Assembly (NCBI GenBank): GCA_030377895.1 | Contig: JAUCGB010000026.1 | Span: forward strand, 1-41,305 | Direction of reading: 5' to 3' | DNA from: Anaerolineales bacterium HSG24 | GTDB taxonomy: Bacteria > Chloroflexota > Anaerolineae > 4572-78 > J111 | Length of the DNA: 41,305 bases | Shown here: positions 24,882-32,722 of the stretch, piece by piece | Position numbering within the stretch: position 1 is the stretch's first letter | Layout of the letters: each line of letters opens with the position of its first letter | Position numbers and translations under genes: made by a program | Notes under the pieces: generated by a model | The model's database searches: none | Seen by the model: the letters and a program-made list of their open reading frames with translations, nothing else | Told to the model about the DNA's origin: nothing

Positions 24882-26297
24882 ATGATGACAACAACGATTC
24901 CTCAAACAATGGGACAACAGTTCGGGCGACGCTCATGGGCGGAGCCGTGGAAAATCAAGATGGTCGAGCCGATTCGCATGACTACTCGCGCTGAACGGGA
25001 ACAGGCCATCGACGAGGCCGGCTACAATACATTTTTATTACGTTCTAACGATGTCTATATCGACCTGCTAACCGATAGCGGCACCAGCGCAATGAGTGAC
25101 CGACAATGGGCCGGAATTATGCTCGGTGATGAGGCTTATGCCGGGAGTAATAACTTTTATCGGCTAGAGAAAGCGATCCAAGATTATTATGGCTATAAGT
25201 ATATTGTCCCCACTCACCAAGGCCGTGGAGCGGAGCATCTGATTAGCCAAGCGGTGATTAAACAGGGCGATTATATCCCCGGCAACATGTATTTCACCAC
25301 CACCCGCCTACATCAAGAGTTAGCCGGTGGAATTTTTGTGGATGTTATTGTCGATGCCGCTCACGACCCGACTGACCTGTCTCCGTTCAAGGGCAACATC
25401 GACCTGAACAAACTTGAGTCCCTGATAGAAAAGGTCGGGGCGGAGAAGATTCCTTATGTCAGTTTAGCCGGAACCGTCAACATGGCCGGAGGGCAACCAG
25501 TCAGCATGGCCAATGTCCGTGACCTGCGCGTCCTGTGCGATAAACATAATATCCGGCTCTATTTGGATGCCACTCGCATGGCCGAAAACTGCTTCTTTAT
25601 CCAAGAACGTGAGGAAGGGTATGCTGATAAACCTGTCGCCGAAATTTTGCGGGAGTTCTGTAGTTATACCGACGGGGCATGGATGAGTTCTAAAAAGGAT
25701 CATCTGGTTAATATCGGGGGCTGGCTGGCGGTGAATGACGAGGATGTGTTCGACAAGGCTAGAAACATGGTCGTGGTGTACGAGGGTTTGCACACCTACG
25801 GCGGGATGTCTGGGCGTGACATGGAGGCGCTGGCGATTGGAATTAGCGAGTCGGTGCAGGATGACCATCTGCGAGCGCGGATTGGACAGGTCTACTACTT
25901 GGGCGAACTGTTGACCGATTGGCAAATTCCGATTGTGCAACCTGTGGGCGGACATGCCATCTTCTTGGATGCGAAAAAATTCTATCCGCATATCTCTCAA
26001 GACAAGTTCCCGGCCCAAACGTTAGCCTCAGAACTATACCTCGAATCGGGCATCCGAGCCATGGAACGAGGCGTGGTCAGTGCTGGACGCGACCCCGAAA
26101 CTGGTGACCATCGCTACCCTGCCCTAGAGCTAGTCCGGCTGACGATTCCTCGCCGAGTCTATACTCAAGCCCACATGGATGTCACCGCTGAAGCCGTCCG
26201 AGCAGTCTATGAAAACCGAGAGAATACCAACGGCCTAAACATGGTCTACGAACCAGATTATCTACGCTTCTTCCAAGCCCGTTTTGAACGGTTGTAG
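24882..26297 (+). CDS. tpl: Tyrosine phenol-lyase (beta-tyrosinase), PLP-dependent
   Basis: The 471-residue enzyme belongs to the tryptophanase/tyrosine phenol-lyase family. Motifs seen include AGYNTFLLRSNDVYIDLLTDSG (46-67 region), VPTHQGRGAE (109-118), YFTTTR (137-142) and SSKKDHLVNIGG (269-280, PLP lysine probably Lys272). The discriminating segment reads AMERGVVSAGRDP, with Met394 and Arg396. In Citrobacter TPL the equivalents are Met379 and Arg381, which contact the phenol ring, whereas E. coli tryptophanase has Val and Ile there. I therefore call it TPL, which converts L-tyrosine to phenol, pyruvate and ammonia, rather than TnaA. The N-terminus is about 15 residues longer than in TPL. 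The start is close behind the Lrp stop. A strong terminator follows. Confidence 0.88.
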   Translation: MMTTTIPQTMGQQFGRRSWAEPWKIKMVEPIRMTTRAEREQAIDEAGYNTFLLRSNDVYIDLLTDSGTSAMSDRQWAGIMLGDEAYAGSNNFYRLEKAIQDYYGYKYIVPTHQGRGAEHLISQAVIKQGDYIPGNMYFTTTRLHQELAGGIFVDVIVDAAHDPTDLSPFKGNIDLNKLESLIEKVGAEKIPYVSLAGTVNMAGGQPVSMANVRDLRVLCDKHNIRLYLDATRMAENCFFIQEREEGYADKPVAEILREFCSYTDGAWMSSKKDHLVNIGGWLAVNDEDVFDKARNMVVVYEGLHTYGGMSGRDMEALAIGISESVQDDHLRARIGQVYYLGELLTDWQIPIVQPVGGHAIFLDAKKFYPHISQDKFPAQTLASELYLESGIRAMERGVVSAGRDPETGDHRYPALELVRLTIPRRVYTQAHMDVTAEAVRAVYENRENTNGLNMVYEPDYLRFFQARFERL

Positions 26298-26300
26298 TGA

Positions 26301-26342
26301 CTTTAGTCCTTTAGTCCTTTAATCCTTTAATCCTATAATCTT
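26301..26342. repeat. Short CTTTAGTCC tandem repeat
   Basis: Four imperfect 9-bp units (CTTTAGTCC, CTTTAATCC) follow the stop codon of the tyrosine phenol-lyase gene. Confidence 0.75.
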
Positions 26343-26365
26343 GACTGGTTTTGGCAAAGTGACCG

Positions 26366-26404
26366 AATCCCCATGCTCACCCCACGGTGACATGGGGATT
26401 TTTG
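26366..26404 (+). terminator. Rho-independent terminator of the Lrp-TPL operon
   Basis: The stem AATCCCCATG/CATGGGGATT is extended by an inner TCACC/GGTGA stem with a CCAC loop and is followed by a T-rich tract (ATTTTTG). Confidence 0.93.
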
Positions 26405-26461
26405 TTATCCGGCTCGGAATGACATGATCAATCAATGGGTCATCACTAAAAATAGTTATAA

Positions 26462-26491
26462 TTGCCAATGATGTTATATCTATGCTAGAAT
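26462..26491 (+). promoter_or_regulatory. Possible sigma70-like promoter upstream of the receiver protein
   Basis: TTGCCA at 26462-26467 and TAGAAT at 26486-26491 are separated by 18 bp. The distance to the coding start is about 160 nt. This is a pattern match only. Confidence 0.3.
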
Positions 26492-26652
26492 TACAGAGAA
26501 TATCTTTTTACTGAAAAACATAAATTAACGCTAACTATTTTTTACTAGACATTACTACGCGAAGCATCTATTATAAAACTGCCGAATTTATAATATTTCA
26601 ACTAAAATATTCACTTAACAAGGGACACGGATTAGACGACTTCATATAAGTT

Positions 26653-27057
26653 ATGACTAAAAAAACGTATCGCATTCTATATATTGAGGACAACTTAGAA
26701 AACCGTATTTTAATCAAACGGTTTCTTAGTTTTGAAGGATTTGATGTTCTGTTGGCTGAAAACGGACAAGAAGGTTTGGATCGGGCGGATGAGGTGTTGC
26801 CCGACCTATTTCTGATTGATTTGAATCTGCCGGACATGAGCGGACATGAGGTGGTCAACCGTTTAATTAAACGCGAGACGACTCGCACAATTCCCAAGGT
26901 GATTTTTTCGGCAGGTAGTCTTCAACAGGTCAAAGAGAATGTACCGATAGGCAAGCCGATATTCTTTTTGCGAAAGCCGGTCGATATCGACAAACTAGCT
27001 GACAAGCTCAAGTTCGCCCTCCATTGCCCCGATAATACCAAGAAATTCATCCTCTAG
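26653..27057 (+). CDS. Stand-alone response regulator receiver domain (CheY-like)
   Basis: The 134-residue protein is a single receiver domain with no output domain. The acidic pocket is Glu12-Asp13 (YIEDN), the phospho-acceptor is Asp56 (FLIDLNLPDMSG), the switch residue is Ser86 (VIFSAGS) and the conserved lysine is Lys108 (FLRKPVD). All catalytic residues are present, so it can probably be phosphorylated. No histidine kinase is in the window, so the partner is unknown; similar lone receivers (DivK/CheY-type) act by protein contact. The ribosome site is weak. It is isolated between a terminator upstream and a repeat-rich gap downstream. Confidence 0.9.
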   Translation: MTKKTYRILYIEDNLENRILIKRFLSFEGFDVLLAENGQEGLDRADEVLPDLFLIDLNLPDMSGHEVVNRLIKRETTRTIPKVIFSAGSLQQVKENVPIGKPIFFLRKPVDIDKLADKLKFALHCPDNTKKFIL

Positions 27058-27142
27058 GCAAGCTGTAAGGGGTCTTGCCAGCAATCCCTCGTCAACATTA
27101 CCCCCGAAACGATAACTAAATCACCCTGTTTTATATATTACA

Positions 27143-27207
27143 TCGCAGAGACACAGAGATTTTACGCTTTTACAGCTTTTCTCTGTGTTTCTGCGCGTCT
27201 CTGCGGT
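27143..27207. repeat. CACAGAG-type palindrome related to family C
   Basis: CGCAGAGACACAGAG at the left and CTCTGTGTTTCTGCGCGTCTC at the right form inverted arms. The gap 27058-27515 holds no gene. Confidence 0.7.
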
Positions 27208-27308
27208 TGAAACGATAATCCCACTTTGATTTCTGGTTTGCGACACAAACCGATTTGACATTCAGTCTGATATGTTGTATACTTAGACCAGTTTGCAGTA
27301 CAAACCGA

Positions 27309-27493
27309 TTTTCAATTTAAGACCAACCTTCCCGCAAGTTTTGAACTTGCGGGAAGGGGCTATCAACTTAACGTGCGACAGATAATATCGTAACACAGTC
27401 TTTAGACTGTGCGGCACAGGCTGAAGCATGTGCTACATATCTCGGCTTACGTTGATAGCCCGGGAAGGTAACGACTGAAAATGTTTATCTGAA
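27309..27493. repeat. Family B element split by a nested family A element
   Basis: The left half (TTTTCAATTTAAGACCAACC and hairpin CCCGCAAGTTTTGAACTTGCGGG) ends at 27357. The right half resumes at 27461 with CGGGAAGGTAACGACTGAAA and ends TTATCTGAA at 27493. Compared with the intact copy at 22234-22319 read in reverse, the only interruption is the family A element and a duplicated CGGGAAGG. Confidence 0.88.
27358..27460. mobile_element. Family A MITE (103 bp) with 8-bp target-site duplication
   Basis: Terminal inverted repeats GGCTATCAAC/GTTGATAGCC. Flanking direct repeats CGGGAAGG at 27350-27357 and 27461-27468 form a clean 8-bp target duplication inside a family B element. The interior has an AACACAGTCTTTAGACTGTG hairpin. 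It is non-coding and so is mobilised in trans if active. It differs by one base from the copy at 35714-35816. Confidence 0.9.
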
Positions 27494-27515
27494 CAACTAT
27501 ATCTAGGAGCAACAA

Positions 27516-28160
27516 ATGAATGCAGAAAAAGAGTTAAAAAAAGCACGACAAAATTTGTATCGCACCATGACTATGGATGGAATTGCAGATATTAGTATTG
27601 GAATGATATTTATATCGTTAGGCGGATTCGTTTATATTGATTCGTATGGCGCATTGTTTATAGCTATTATAGCTATGCTCGCGCCATTAACCGCTATTCT
27701 AAGAAAAAAGATTGTAGACCCGCGTATTGGATCTTATGATGCTGATTCATTTCTCCAAGAATATGATGTTGACCCGCGATTTACCTATTTTGGCATAGCG
27801 TTTTTGATTCTTGGGGTAGCGGTTGGATTAATGGTGGCACTTGGGGTAAGTATTCCTGCTTTTATAGGAGACGGCGCTTTAATAATAGTGGGTTTATTAG
27901 TTGCCATAGCGATTTCAATGTTTGGGTCATATACCGGCATAAAGAGGTTGTATTTATACGCGACCACGCTATTAGTATTATTTATCCATGGCGCACTACA
28001 AAATTATCCCACTGCTGACGGTATGGATATTGTCAGAAAAGCGTTAGGCGCGCATATTCTGATATTTGGCGCAACTATACTCCTTTCTGGTACAGTGATT
28101 TGTTATAAATTTTTGCAAGAGTACCCAATTGCGGAGAATTCCGAAAATGAAATCTCATAA
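27516..28160 (+). CDS. Multi-pass membrane protein, unknown family
   Basis: The 214-residue protein has about six hydrophobic segments (roughly 27-45, 47-63, 90-111, 117-135, 142-160 and 176-197), with a short charged N-terminus (NAEKELKKARQNLYR). I do not recognise the family. The ATG has AGGAG 7 nt upstream. The gene overlaps the start of the next one, a winged-helix regulator, so both are probably one transcript. A regulator and a membrane protein of this size encoded together often form an auto-regulated pair, but nothing here identifies a substrate or signal. Confidence 0.78.
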   Translation: MNAEKELKKARQNLYRTMTMDGIADISIGMIFISLGGFVYIDSYGALFIAIIAMLAPLTAILRKKIVDPRIGSYDADSFLQEYDVDPRFTYFGIAFLILGVAVGLMVALGVSIPAFIGDGALIIVGLLVAIAISMFGSYTGIKRLYLYATTLLVLFIHGALQNYPTADGMDIVRKALGAHILIFGATILLSGTVICYKFLQEYPIAENSENEIS

Positions 28161-28476
28161 AAGTGATGATACGCCACATCAAGAACAACTATTTATTGAT
28201 CCCTTAATTCATGTGCCAACTCGGTTTCGGATTTTATCAAACTTGTATCTTGTGGGGTGGGTAGATTTCCTTTTCCTTCGCAACTTGACGGGATTAACCA
28301 AGGGAAATCTATCGTCACATTTAATTAAACTGGAAGAAGCAGGGTATGTTTTAATAAAAAAAGAATTTGTTAACAAGATTTCGCGCACCACTATTTCATT
28401 AAGCGATTCTGGAAGAGAGGCGTTCAACCTTTACAGAAAAAACATGAAAATTATGCTTGATGAGATACCTGAATAG
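28147..28476 (+). CDS. Winged-helix transcriptional regulator (MarR/HTH_34-like)
   Basis: From the ATG at 28147 the protein has 109 residues; a TTG at 28129 would add six but lacks support. It has a single winged helix-turn-helix. The wing-HTH core is RFRILSNLYLVGWVDFLFL, then LTGLTKGNLSSHLIKLEEAGYV (recognition helix KGNLSSHLIKLEEAG), then a wing ISRTTISLSDSGREAF. This is the pattern of small MarR/PadR-like or HTH_34 regulators that pair with membrane proteins. It overlaps the 3' end of the upstream gene by 14 nt, so translation may be coupled. Confidence 0.85.
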   Translation: MKSHKSDDTPHQEQLFIDPLIHVPTRFRILSNLYLVGWVDFLFLRNLTGLTKGNLSSHLIKLEEAGYVLIKKEFVNKISRTTISLSDSGREAFNLYRKNMKIMLDEIPE

Positions 28477-28483
28477 GCGATGA

Positions 28484-28709
28484 TTTGGCGATTCAGCGAG
28501 CATTAATTAACATGTGCCTTCGACAAAGTGGTTTAGGGAAGGCTAAAACAGTTTCACAGAGTTTCACAGAGACGCACAGAGGGGCACAGAGGAAAAAATG
28601 ATTCGCTTTTTCTCTGTGAAACTCTGTGTTCCTCTGTGAAACTCTGTGCTAATTAGTTTTGGCTAACTTTTCTGTCGGGTACTGAGGTCGAAGGCGCTGA
28701 ATCGCCGAA
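28484..28709. repeat. Family C element nested in a CGATTCGGCGATTCAGCG palindrome
   Basis: The arms GATTTGGCGATTCAGCG (left, about 28484-28500) and CGCTGAATCGCCGAATC (right, about 28692-28709) are inverted repeats of each other. Between them lies a family C element (28520-28682) whose left end is shortened (CGACAAAGTGG) and right end intact (TGTCGGGTA). No gene lies in this gap. Confidence 0.75.
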
Positions 28710-28712
28710 TCG

Positions 28713-29678
28713 TTAGCCCCTCTTTAAGAGCGTTGCCAACAACCCCTCATCAACATTCCCTCCCGAAACGATAACCCCCACTTTTGCGCCCGGTTTTGCC
28801 TCCAACTGATTCAGAACACCAGCCAATGCCACCGCGCCGGTTGGTTCGGCCAAAATCTTTAACCGAGTGAGCAGTAGCCGCATGGCCTCGATAACTTCCT
28901 CATCACTAACCAGCAAAATCTCCGACACCAACTCACGAACCACTGGATAGGTCAACTCGCCGGGCTGTTGGGTACGAATCCCATCGGCGATGGTGTCCGG
29001 TGGAGGAATGTGGACTCGCCGATTCTGCTGGAACGATAACCACCAATCATTCGAGGTTTTCGTCTCAACCCCAAATAACTGAATATCTGGTTTGATGGCT
29101 TTGGCCGCCGTCGAACAGCCGCTCAACAATCCACCGCCACCAATCGGTGCCACCAAAACGTCCAAATCCGGCACATCAGTTAATAGTTCTAAGGCGACCG
29201 TGCCTTGTCCAGCCATAATGTGGGGGTGGTCATACGGGTGGATTAAGGTCAAGTCTCGTTCCGATTCAACCTGAGCCGAAACCTCCTCTCTGATTTTGAG
29301 TTGGCGATCATACAGCACAATCTCGGCCCCGTAATCACGGGTCGCCTGCATTTTGGCTTGAGGCGCATCGGTTGGCATGACGATGGTGGCCGAAATGCCC
29401 AACAATTTAGCCGATAGGGCAATTCCTTGGGCATGGTTTCCCGAAGAGTGAGTGACCACGCCACCCTTTTTTCCCGCCTCACTCAAGCGGCTCAAGGCAT
29501 TGTAGGCTCCCCGAAACTTAAAAGCTCCCACTCGCTGAAAATTCTCACACTTAAAATAGACCTCATATCCGGTCATGCGATTGATAGTGCGAGAGGTCAA
29601 TACCGGCGTGCGATTGGCGACTCCGGCAATCGTTTCTGCGGCGCGGGTAACATCTTCAAAACTGATAGCTAAATTCAT
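28713..29678 (-). CDS. Threonine/serine dehydratase (PLP, catabolic type)
   Basis: From the ATG at 29678 (AAGGAG 8 nt upstream) the protein has 321 residues. It is a fold type II PLP enzyme. The PLP lysine is in GAFKFRGAYNAL, the substrate Ser loop is SSGNHAQG, and the phosphate loop is PIGGGGLLSG. There is no C-terminal ACT domain, so it is the short TdcB/serine racemase-like class that deaminates threonine (and serine) to 2-oxobutanoate (pyruvate), rather than feedback-regulated IlvA. Close relatives include serine racemase and 3-hydroxyaspartate dehydratase, so substrate is not certain. The longer open frame to 29732 is not needed. Confidence 0.88.
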   Translation of the reverse strand: MNLAISFEDVTRAAETIAGVANRTPVLTSRTINRMTGYEVYFKCENFQRVGAFKFRGAYNALSRLSEAGKKGGVVTHSSGNHAQGIALSAKLLGISATIVMPTDAPQAKMQATRDYGAEIVLYDRQLKIREEVSAQVESERDLTLIHPYDHPHIMAGQGTVALELLTDVPDLDVLVAPIGGGGLLSGCSTAAKAIKPDIQLFGVETKTSNDWWLSFQQNRRVHIPPPDTIADGIRTQQPGELTYPVVRELVSEILLVSDEEVIEAMRLLLTRLKILAEPTGAVALAGVLNQLEAKPGAKVGVIVSGGNVDEGLLATLLKRG

Positions 29679-29724
29679 GGTAAACTCCTTGTGGTTTGTT
29701 TGGTGATCAATGTCATTAAGGGTT

Positions 29725-29769
29725 TTTGCCACGAATTATTTGCGAATATTCGTGTTAATTCGTGGCAAA
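29725..29769. repeat. Palindrome TTTGCCACGAATTA/TAATTCGTGGCAAA
   Basis: A perfect 14-bp inverted repeat with a 17-nt spacer that contains GCGAATATTCG. It sits just upstream of the threonine dehydratase start. It has the look of another dispersed intergenic repeat. Confidence 0.8.
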
Positions 29770-29987
29770 GGTTCATTATCTCAAAAATTTAATAGACTAA
29801 CTTGCGCGATGCTTCGAGGAAGGTATGCTGGCATGGTCAGAATTTATCTGAAAATAAGAAAATATTATAGCTAACTTGGGATTTTGAAGTTAGTTACCCT
29901 GTTTATTAACCAAACCGTCCAAAGCAGACGAAGATTATCTACGTGACTATATAGCTGTTGCCAAATTATGATGACTATGATAAACTA

Positions 29988-30016
29988 TTGACGTTAATGT
30001 TATGTTATGCTATACG
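29988..30016 (+). promoter_or_regulatory. Candidate sigma70 promoter for ftsA-ftsZ
   Basis: TTGACG at 29988-29993 and TATACG at 30011-30016 with an optimal 17-bp spacer. It is followed by about 170 nt of leader before the proposed ftsA start. The rest of 29770-30185 shows only a short stem (CTAACTT/AAGTTAG near 29873-29898) and a half family B remnant. Confidence 0.45.
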
Positions 30017-30094
30017 CGTTTTCGCTTAATATAATTGGGTTATTAACGTTATGATTAGAGATTGGTGTTTGGGTTTTGCTTAAAACTGTCAGTT

Positions 30095-30118
30095 ACCTAC
30101 CCAAACTTGCGGGTAGGC
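30095..30118. repeat. Half copy of family B hairpin in the ftsA leader
   Basis: CCTACCCAAACTTGCGGGTAGG matches the family B core with part of one arm deleted. It could still form CCTACCC/GGGTAGG. It contains the in-frame stop (TAG at 30114) that bounds the ftsA frame. Confidence 0.65.
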
Positions 30119-30185
30119 AAGCAGAACTGCCTATTTTCGATGTAATCCAGTCACCAATATCCAATCATACCATCGGGAGGCTCGT

Positions 30186-31409
30186 CTGGAGCGCACAGTT
30201 GTTGCTTTAGATATTGGGACAACCAAAATATGTACCCTCGTCGCGGAAGTCGGCCCTCCTCCAGAAAACCTGATGCGGATTGTTGGAGTTGGCACCGTCC
30301 CCTCCAAAGGTATCCGCAAGGGCGTGGTGGTGAACGTTGGCGAAGTGACCGGCGCAATCACCGAATCGTTGCAATTAGCGGAACGTACCTCCGGTTATGA
30401 AATCGCCAGCGCGTACGTTGGCTTGGCTGGCGCGCATATCAGCGCCCTCAACAGTCGTGGCGTTGCCGCCGTCAGTCGGGGTGAGCGCGGCATCCGCTCG
30501 GTTGATGTTGAACGAGCCTTAGAAGCGGCCCGAGCCATAGATATACCTCACAATCGAGAAATACTGCACATCATTCCACGCAGTTTTAAAGTTGATGATG
30601 ACGACGGAGTCCGTGACCCGATTGGCATGCAAGCCTATCGGTTAGAGGTTGAAGCCCATATCGTAACTGGCGCGACATCTTCGATTCAGAATCTGGTTAA
30701 ATGTGTCCAAAATTCGGGTATTCAAATCGATGCCTTGGTGCTAGAGCCGTTAGCCTCCGGCGAATCGGTTCTCACCGACATCGAGCGAGAAATGGGGGTG
30801 GTGCTGGTTGATATTGGGGGCGGCACAACAGACATCGCCATTTTTATTGAAGGAACGATTTGGCATGCCGTTGTGTTACCGACAGGCGGCGAGCAACTGA
30901 CCAACGATATCGCGGTTGGGCTACGCGCTCCCTTTAGTGAAGCAGAAGATATCAAGATTAAGTTCGGTCATGCCCTCCCCAACAGCGTTATGCCGCAGGA
31001 AATGGTTAAGGTGATGATGTTCGGCGGAGATGGCAATCAAGAGGTACCACGTCAATTTTTATCAGAAATTATCGAAGCACGAACCGAAGAGATTTTAGAA
31101 ATGGTCTTAAAAGAGGTCAAACGAAGCGGTTATGATGGATTGTTACCGGCAGGCGTGGTCTTAGCCGGAGGCACATCAGAATTACCGGGCATTCGTGACC
31201 TCGCTAGAGATGTATTAGGGCTACCAGCTAGGACGGGCGACCTGCAAAACCTACGGGGGCTGGTTGACATGCTACAACGTCCCGCCTTTGCCACAACTGT
31301 TGGCCTTTTAGAATGGGGCATCAAACATGATGTACCCACTACCACTCGGCAACAATTTAATACTGGGCTAAAAATGCCAGCCTGGTTAAAAGCAATATTA
31401 CCAAGATAA
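30186..31409 (+). CDS. ftsA: Cell division protein FtsA, probable CTG start
   Basis: From CTG at 30186 the product has 407 residues and begins (M)ERTVVALDIGTTKICTLVAE, the expected FtsA phosphate-1 motif DIGTTK at 9-14. The first ATG (30273) lies 29 codons inside and would remove this ATP-binding strand. Upstream to the in-frame stop at 30114 there is no ATG, GTG or TTG, but GGGAGG lies 5 nt before the CTG. The 1C domain follows, phosphate-2 is LVDIGGGTTDIAIF (about 207-220), and VVLAGGTSELPGI is the adenosine motif. A C-terminal amphipathic tail KMPAWLKAILPR is typical. FtsA is the actin-like membrane tether of FtsZ. ftsZ follows 86 nt downstream. Confidence 0.9.
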   Translation: MERTVVALDIGTTKICTLVAEVGPPPENLMRIVGVGTVPSKGIRKGVVVNVGEVTGAITESLQLAERTSGYEIASAYVGLAGAHISALNSRGVAAVSRGERGIRSVDVERALEAARAIDIPHNREILHIIPRSFKVDDDDGVRDPIGMQAYRLEVEAHIVTGATSSIQNLVKCVQNSGIQIDALVLEPLASGESVLTDIEREMGVVLVDIGGGTTDIAIFIEGTIWHAVVLPTGGEQLTNDIAVGLRAPFSEAEDIKIKFGHALPNSVMPQEMVKVMMFGGDGNQEVPRQFLSEIIEARTEEILEMVLKEVKRSGYDGLLPAGVVLAGGTSELPGIRDLARDVLGLPARTGDLQNLRGLVDMLQRPAFATTVGLLEWGIKHDVPTTTRQQFNTGLKMPAWLKAILPR

Positions 31410-31414
31410 ATTCT

Positions 31415-31457
31415 ATGTAGCACAATCTTTAGATTGGGTCTAAAGCCTGTGCTACAT
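31415..31457. repeat. Hairpin between ftsA and ftsZ, family A-related
   Basis: ATGTAGCACA/TGTGCTACAT form 10-bp arms, with a second inner pair (CAATCTTTAGATTG). The words resemble the 58-bp array (GTAGCACA...TGTGC). No T-run follows, so it is not an obvious terminator; it may alter ftsA/ftsZ message stability. Confidence 0.75.
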
Positions 31458-31495
31458 CCGCAAAACGTTTGCTCAAGTACTTAGGAGACAAAATT

Positions 31496-32659
31496 ATGAC
31501 AACGCACGACATGGCTGATTATGATGATTACATGATGCAACCAGAAAATTTCGCCCAAATTAAAGTTATAGGAGTTGGCGGTGGTGGTAGTAACGCGGTC
31601 AACCGCATGATTTCAGAAGGGCTACGTGGGGTTGAGTTTATTGCCGTCAACACCGACGCTCAAGCCTTATTGATGAGTGACGCGCCGCAACGGATTCGCA
31701 TTGGCGACAAGTTGACTCGTGGACTTGGAGCTGGGGGAAACCCCGAAATCGGTAGCAAAGCGGCTGATGAATCGGCCCAAGAGCTAGACGACATCTTACG
31801 TGGCTCAGACATGGTATTTGTAACCTGTGGTATGGGTGGGGGAACAGGTACAGGAGCCGCCCCTATTATCGCCGATATTTCAAAGAAAACTGGCGCATTA
31901 ACCATCGGAGTGGTGACTCGTCCCTTTACATTTGAGGGGAGCCGTCGTCAAAAAATAGCGATGGAAGGGATTGAGCAACTCAAAGAAAAGGTAGACACAC
32001 TCATCGTAATCCCCAATGATCGTTTGTTAGAAATTGTCGATAAACGCGTCAGCATGACCGATGCCTTCCGCACGGCGGATGATGTGTTACGGCAGGGGAT
32101 TCAAGGTATTTCTGAACTGATTACTGTACCCGGTCTTATCAATTTGGACTTTGCTGATGTTCGCACAATCATGACTAGCGGCGGTTCTTCTCTGATGGCG
32201 GTTGGTTCTGCCACTGGCGAAAACCGTGCCGTCGATGCGGCGGAGAAAGCGGTGGCCTCATCCCTACTTGATGTGACCATCGACGGGGCACAAGGCATCC
32301 TGTTCAACATCACCAGTGGCTCGAACCTCAGCCTGTTTGAGGTGAACGAAGCAGCTGAGATTGTCCAACAAAAAGCCCATCCCGATGCTAATATCATCTT
32401 TGGTGCTGTCATCGACGAAACCTTGCAAGATGAACTTCACATCACTCTGATAGCCACCGGCTTTGATGCGGTGGATGAACAGCGCAAACCTGTTATTACC
32501 GGCGGACGCAAACAAGGTGATTCTAAAACCTTGCCCTTCCCCCAAACTCATACAACAGAGGCAACCTCGTCATCTCGTCCTGAACCAAGCTACGACTCCG
32601 AAGATTTAGAAGTGCCGACCTTCTTACGAAAACGACTGCAACGCCGTCGAGCGTCGTAA
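31496..32659 (+). CDS. ftsZ: Cell division GTPase FtsZ
   Basis: The 387-residue protein has the FtsZ GTP-binding signature [10 protein letters not shown] at 112-121 and the glycine loop [14 protein letters not shown] near 25-38. The T7-loop region [11 protein letters not shown] carries the catalytic Asp that completes the active site of the neighbouring subunit. A disordered linker (about 330-365) ends in the conserved C-terminal peptide [13 protein letters not shown], the binding site for FtsA and other partners. The start at ATG 31496 is preceded by TTAGGAGAC; the longer TTG-initiated frame at 31469 is rejected. It polymerises to the Z ring at mid-cell and follows ftsA in an operon-like pair. 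Other dcw genes (ftsQ, mur) are not adjacent. Confidence 0.97.
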   Translation: MTTHDMADYDDYMMQPENFAQIKVIGVGGGGSNAVNRMISEGLRGVEFIAVNTDAQALLMSDAPQRIRIGDKLTRGLGAGGNPEIGSKAADESAQELDDILRGSDMVFVTCGMGGGTGTGAAPIIADISKKTGALTIGVVTRPFTFEGSRRQKIAMEGIEQLKEKVDTLIVIPNDRLLEIVDKRVSMTDAFRTADDVLRQGIQGISELITVPGLINLDFADVRTIMTSGGSSLMAVGSATGENRAVDAAEKAVASSLLDVTIDGAQGILFNITSGSNLSLFEVNEAAEIVQQKAHPDANIIFGAVIDETLQDELHITLIATGFDAVDEQRKPVITGGRKQGDSKTLPFPQTHTTEATSSSRPEPSYDSEDLEVPTFLRKRLQRRRAS

Positions 32660-32722
32660 TCCATGGTCGTCAACTTAAGTTCTAAAAATCTTCCCTAATG
32701 GCACAACGTCGCCAATCCAAAA

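Noticed and set aside
24882..26297. Tryptophanase (tnaA)
   Set aside because: Met394/Arg396 correspond to tyrosine phenol-lyase residues, whereas tryptophanase has Val/Ile there.
30273..31409. FtsA starting at the first ATG
   Set aside because: It would lose the DIGTTK ATP-binding motif encoded just upstream in the same frame.
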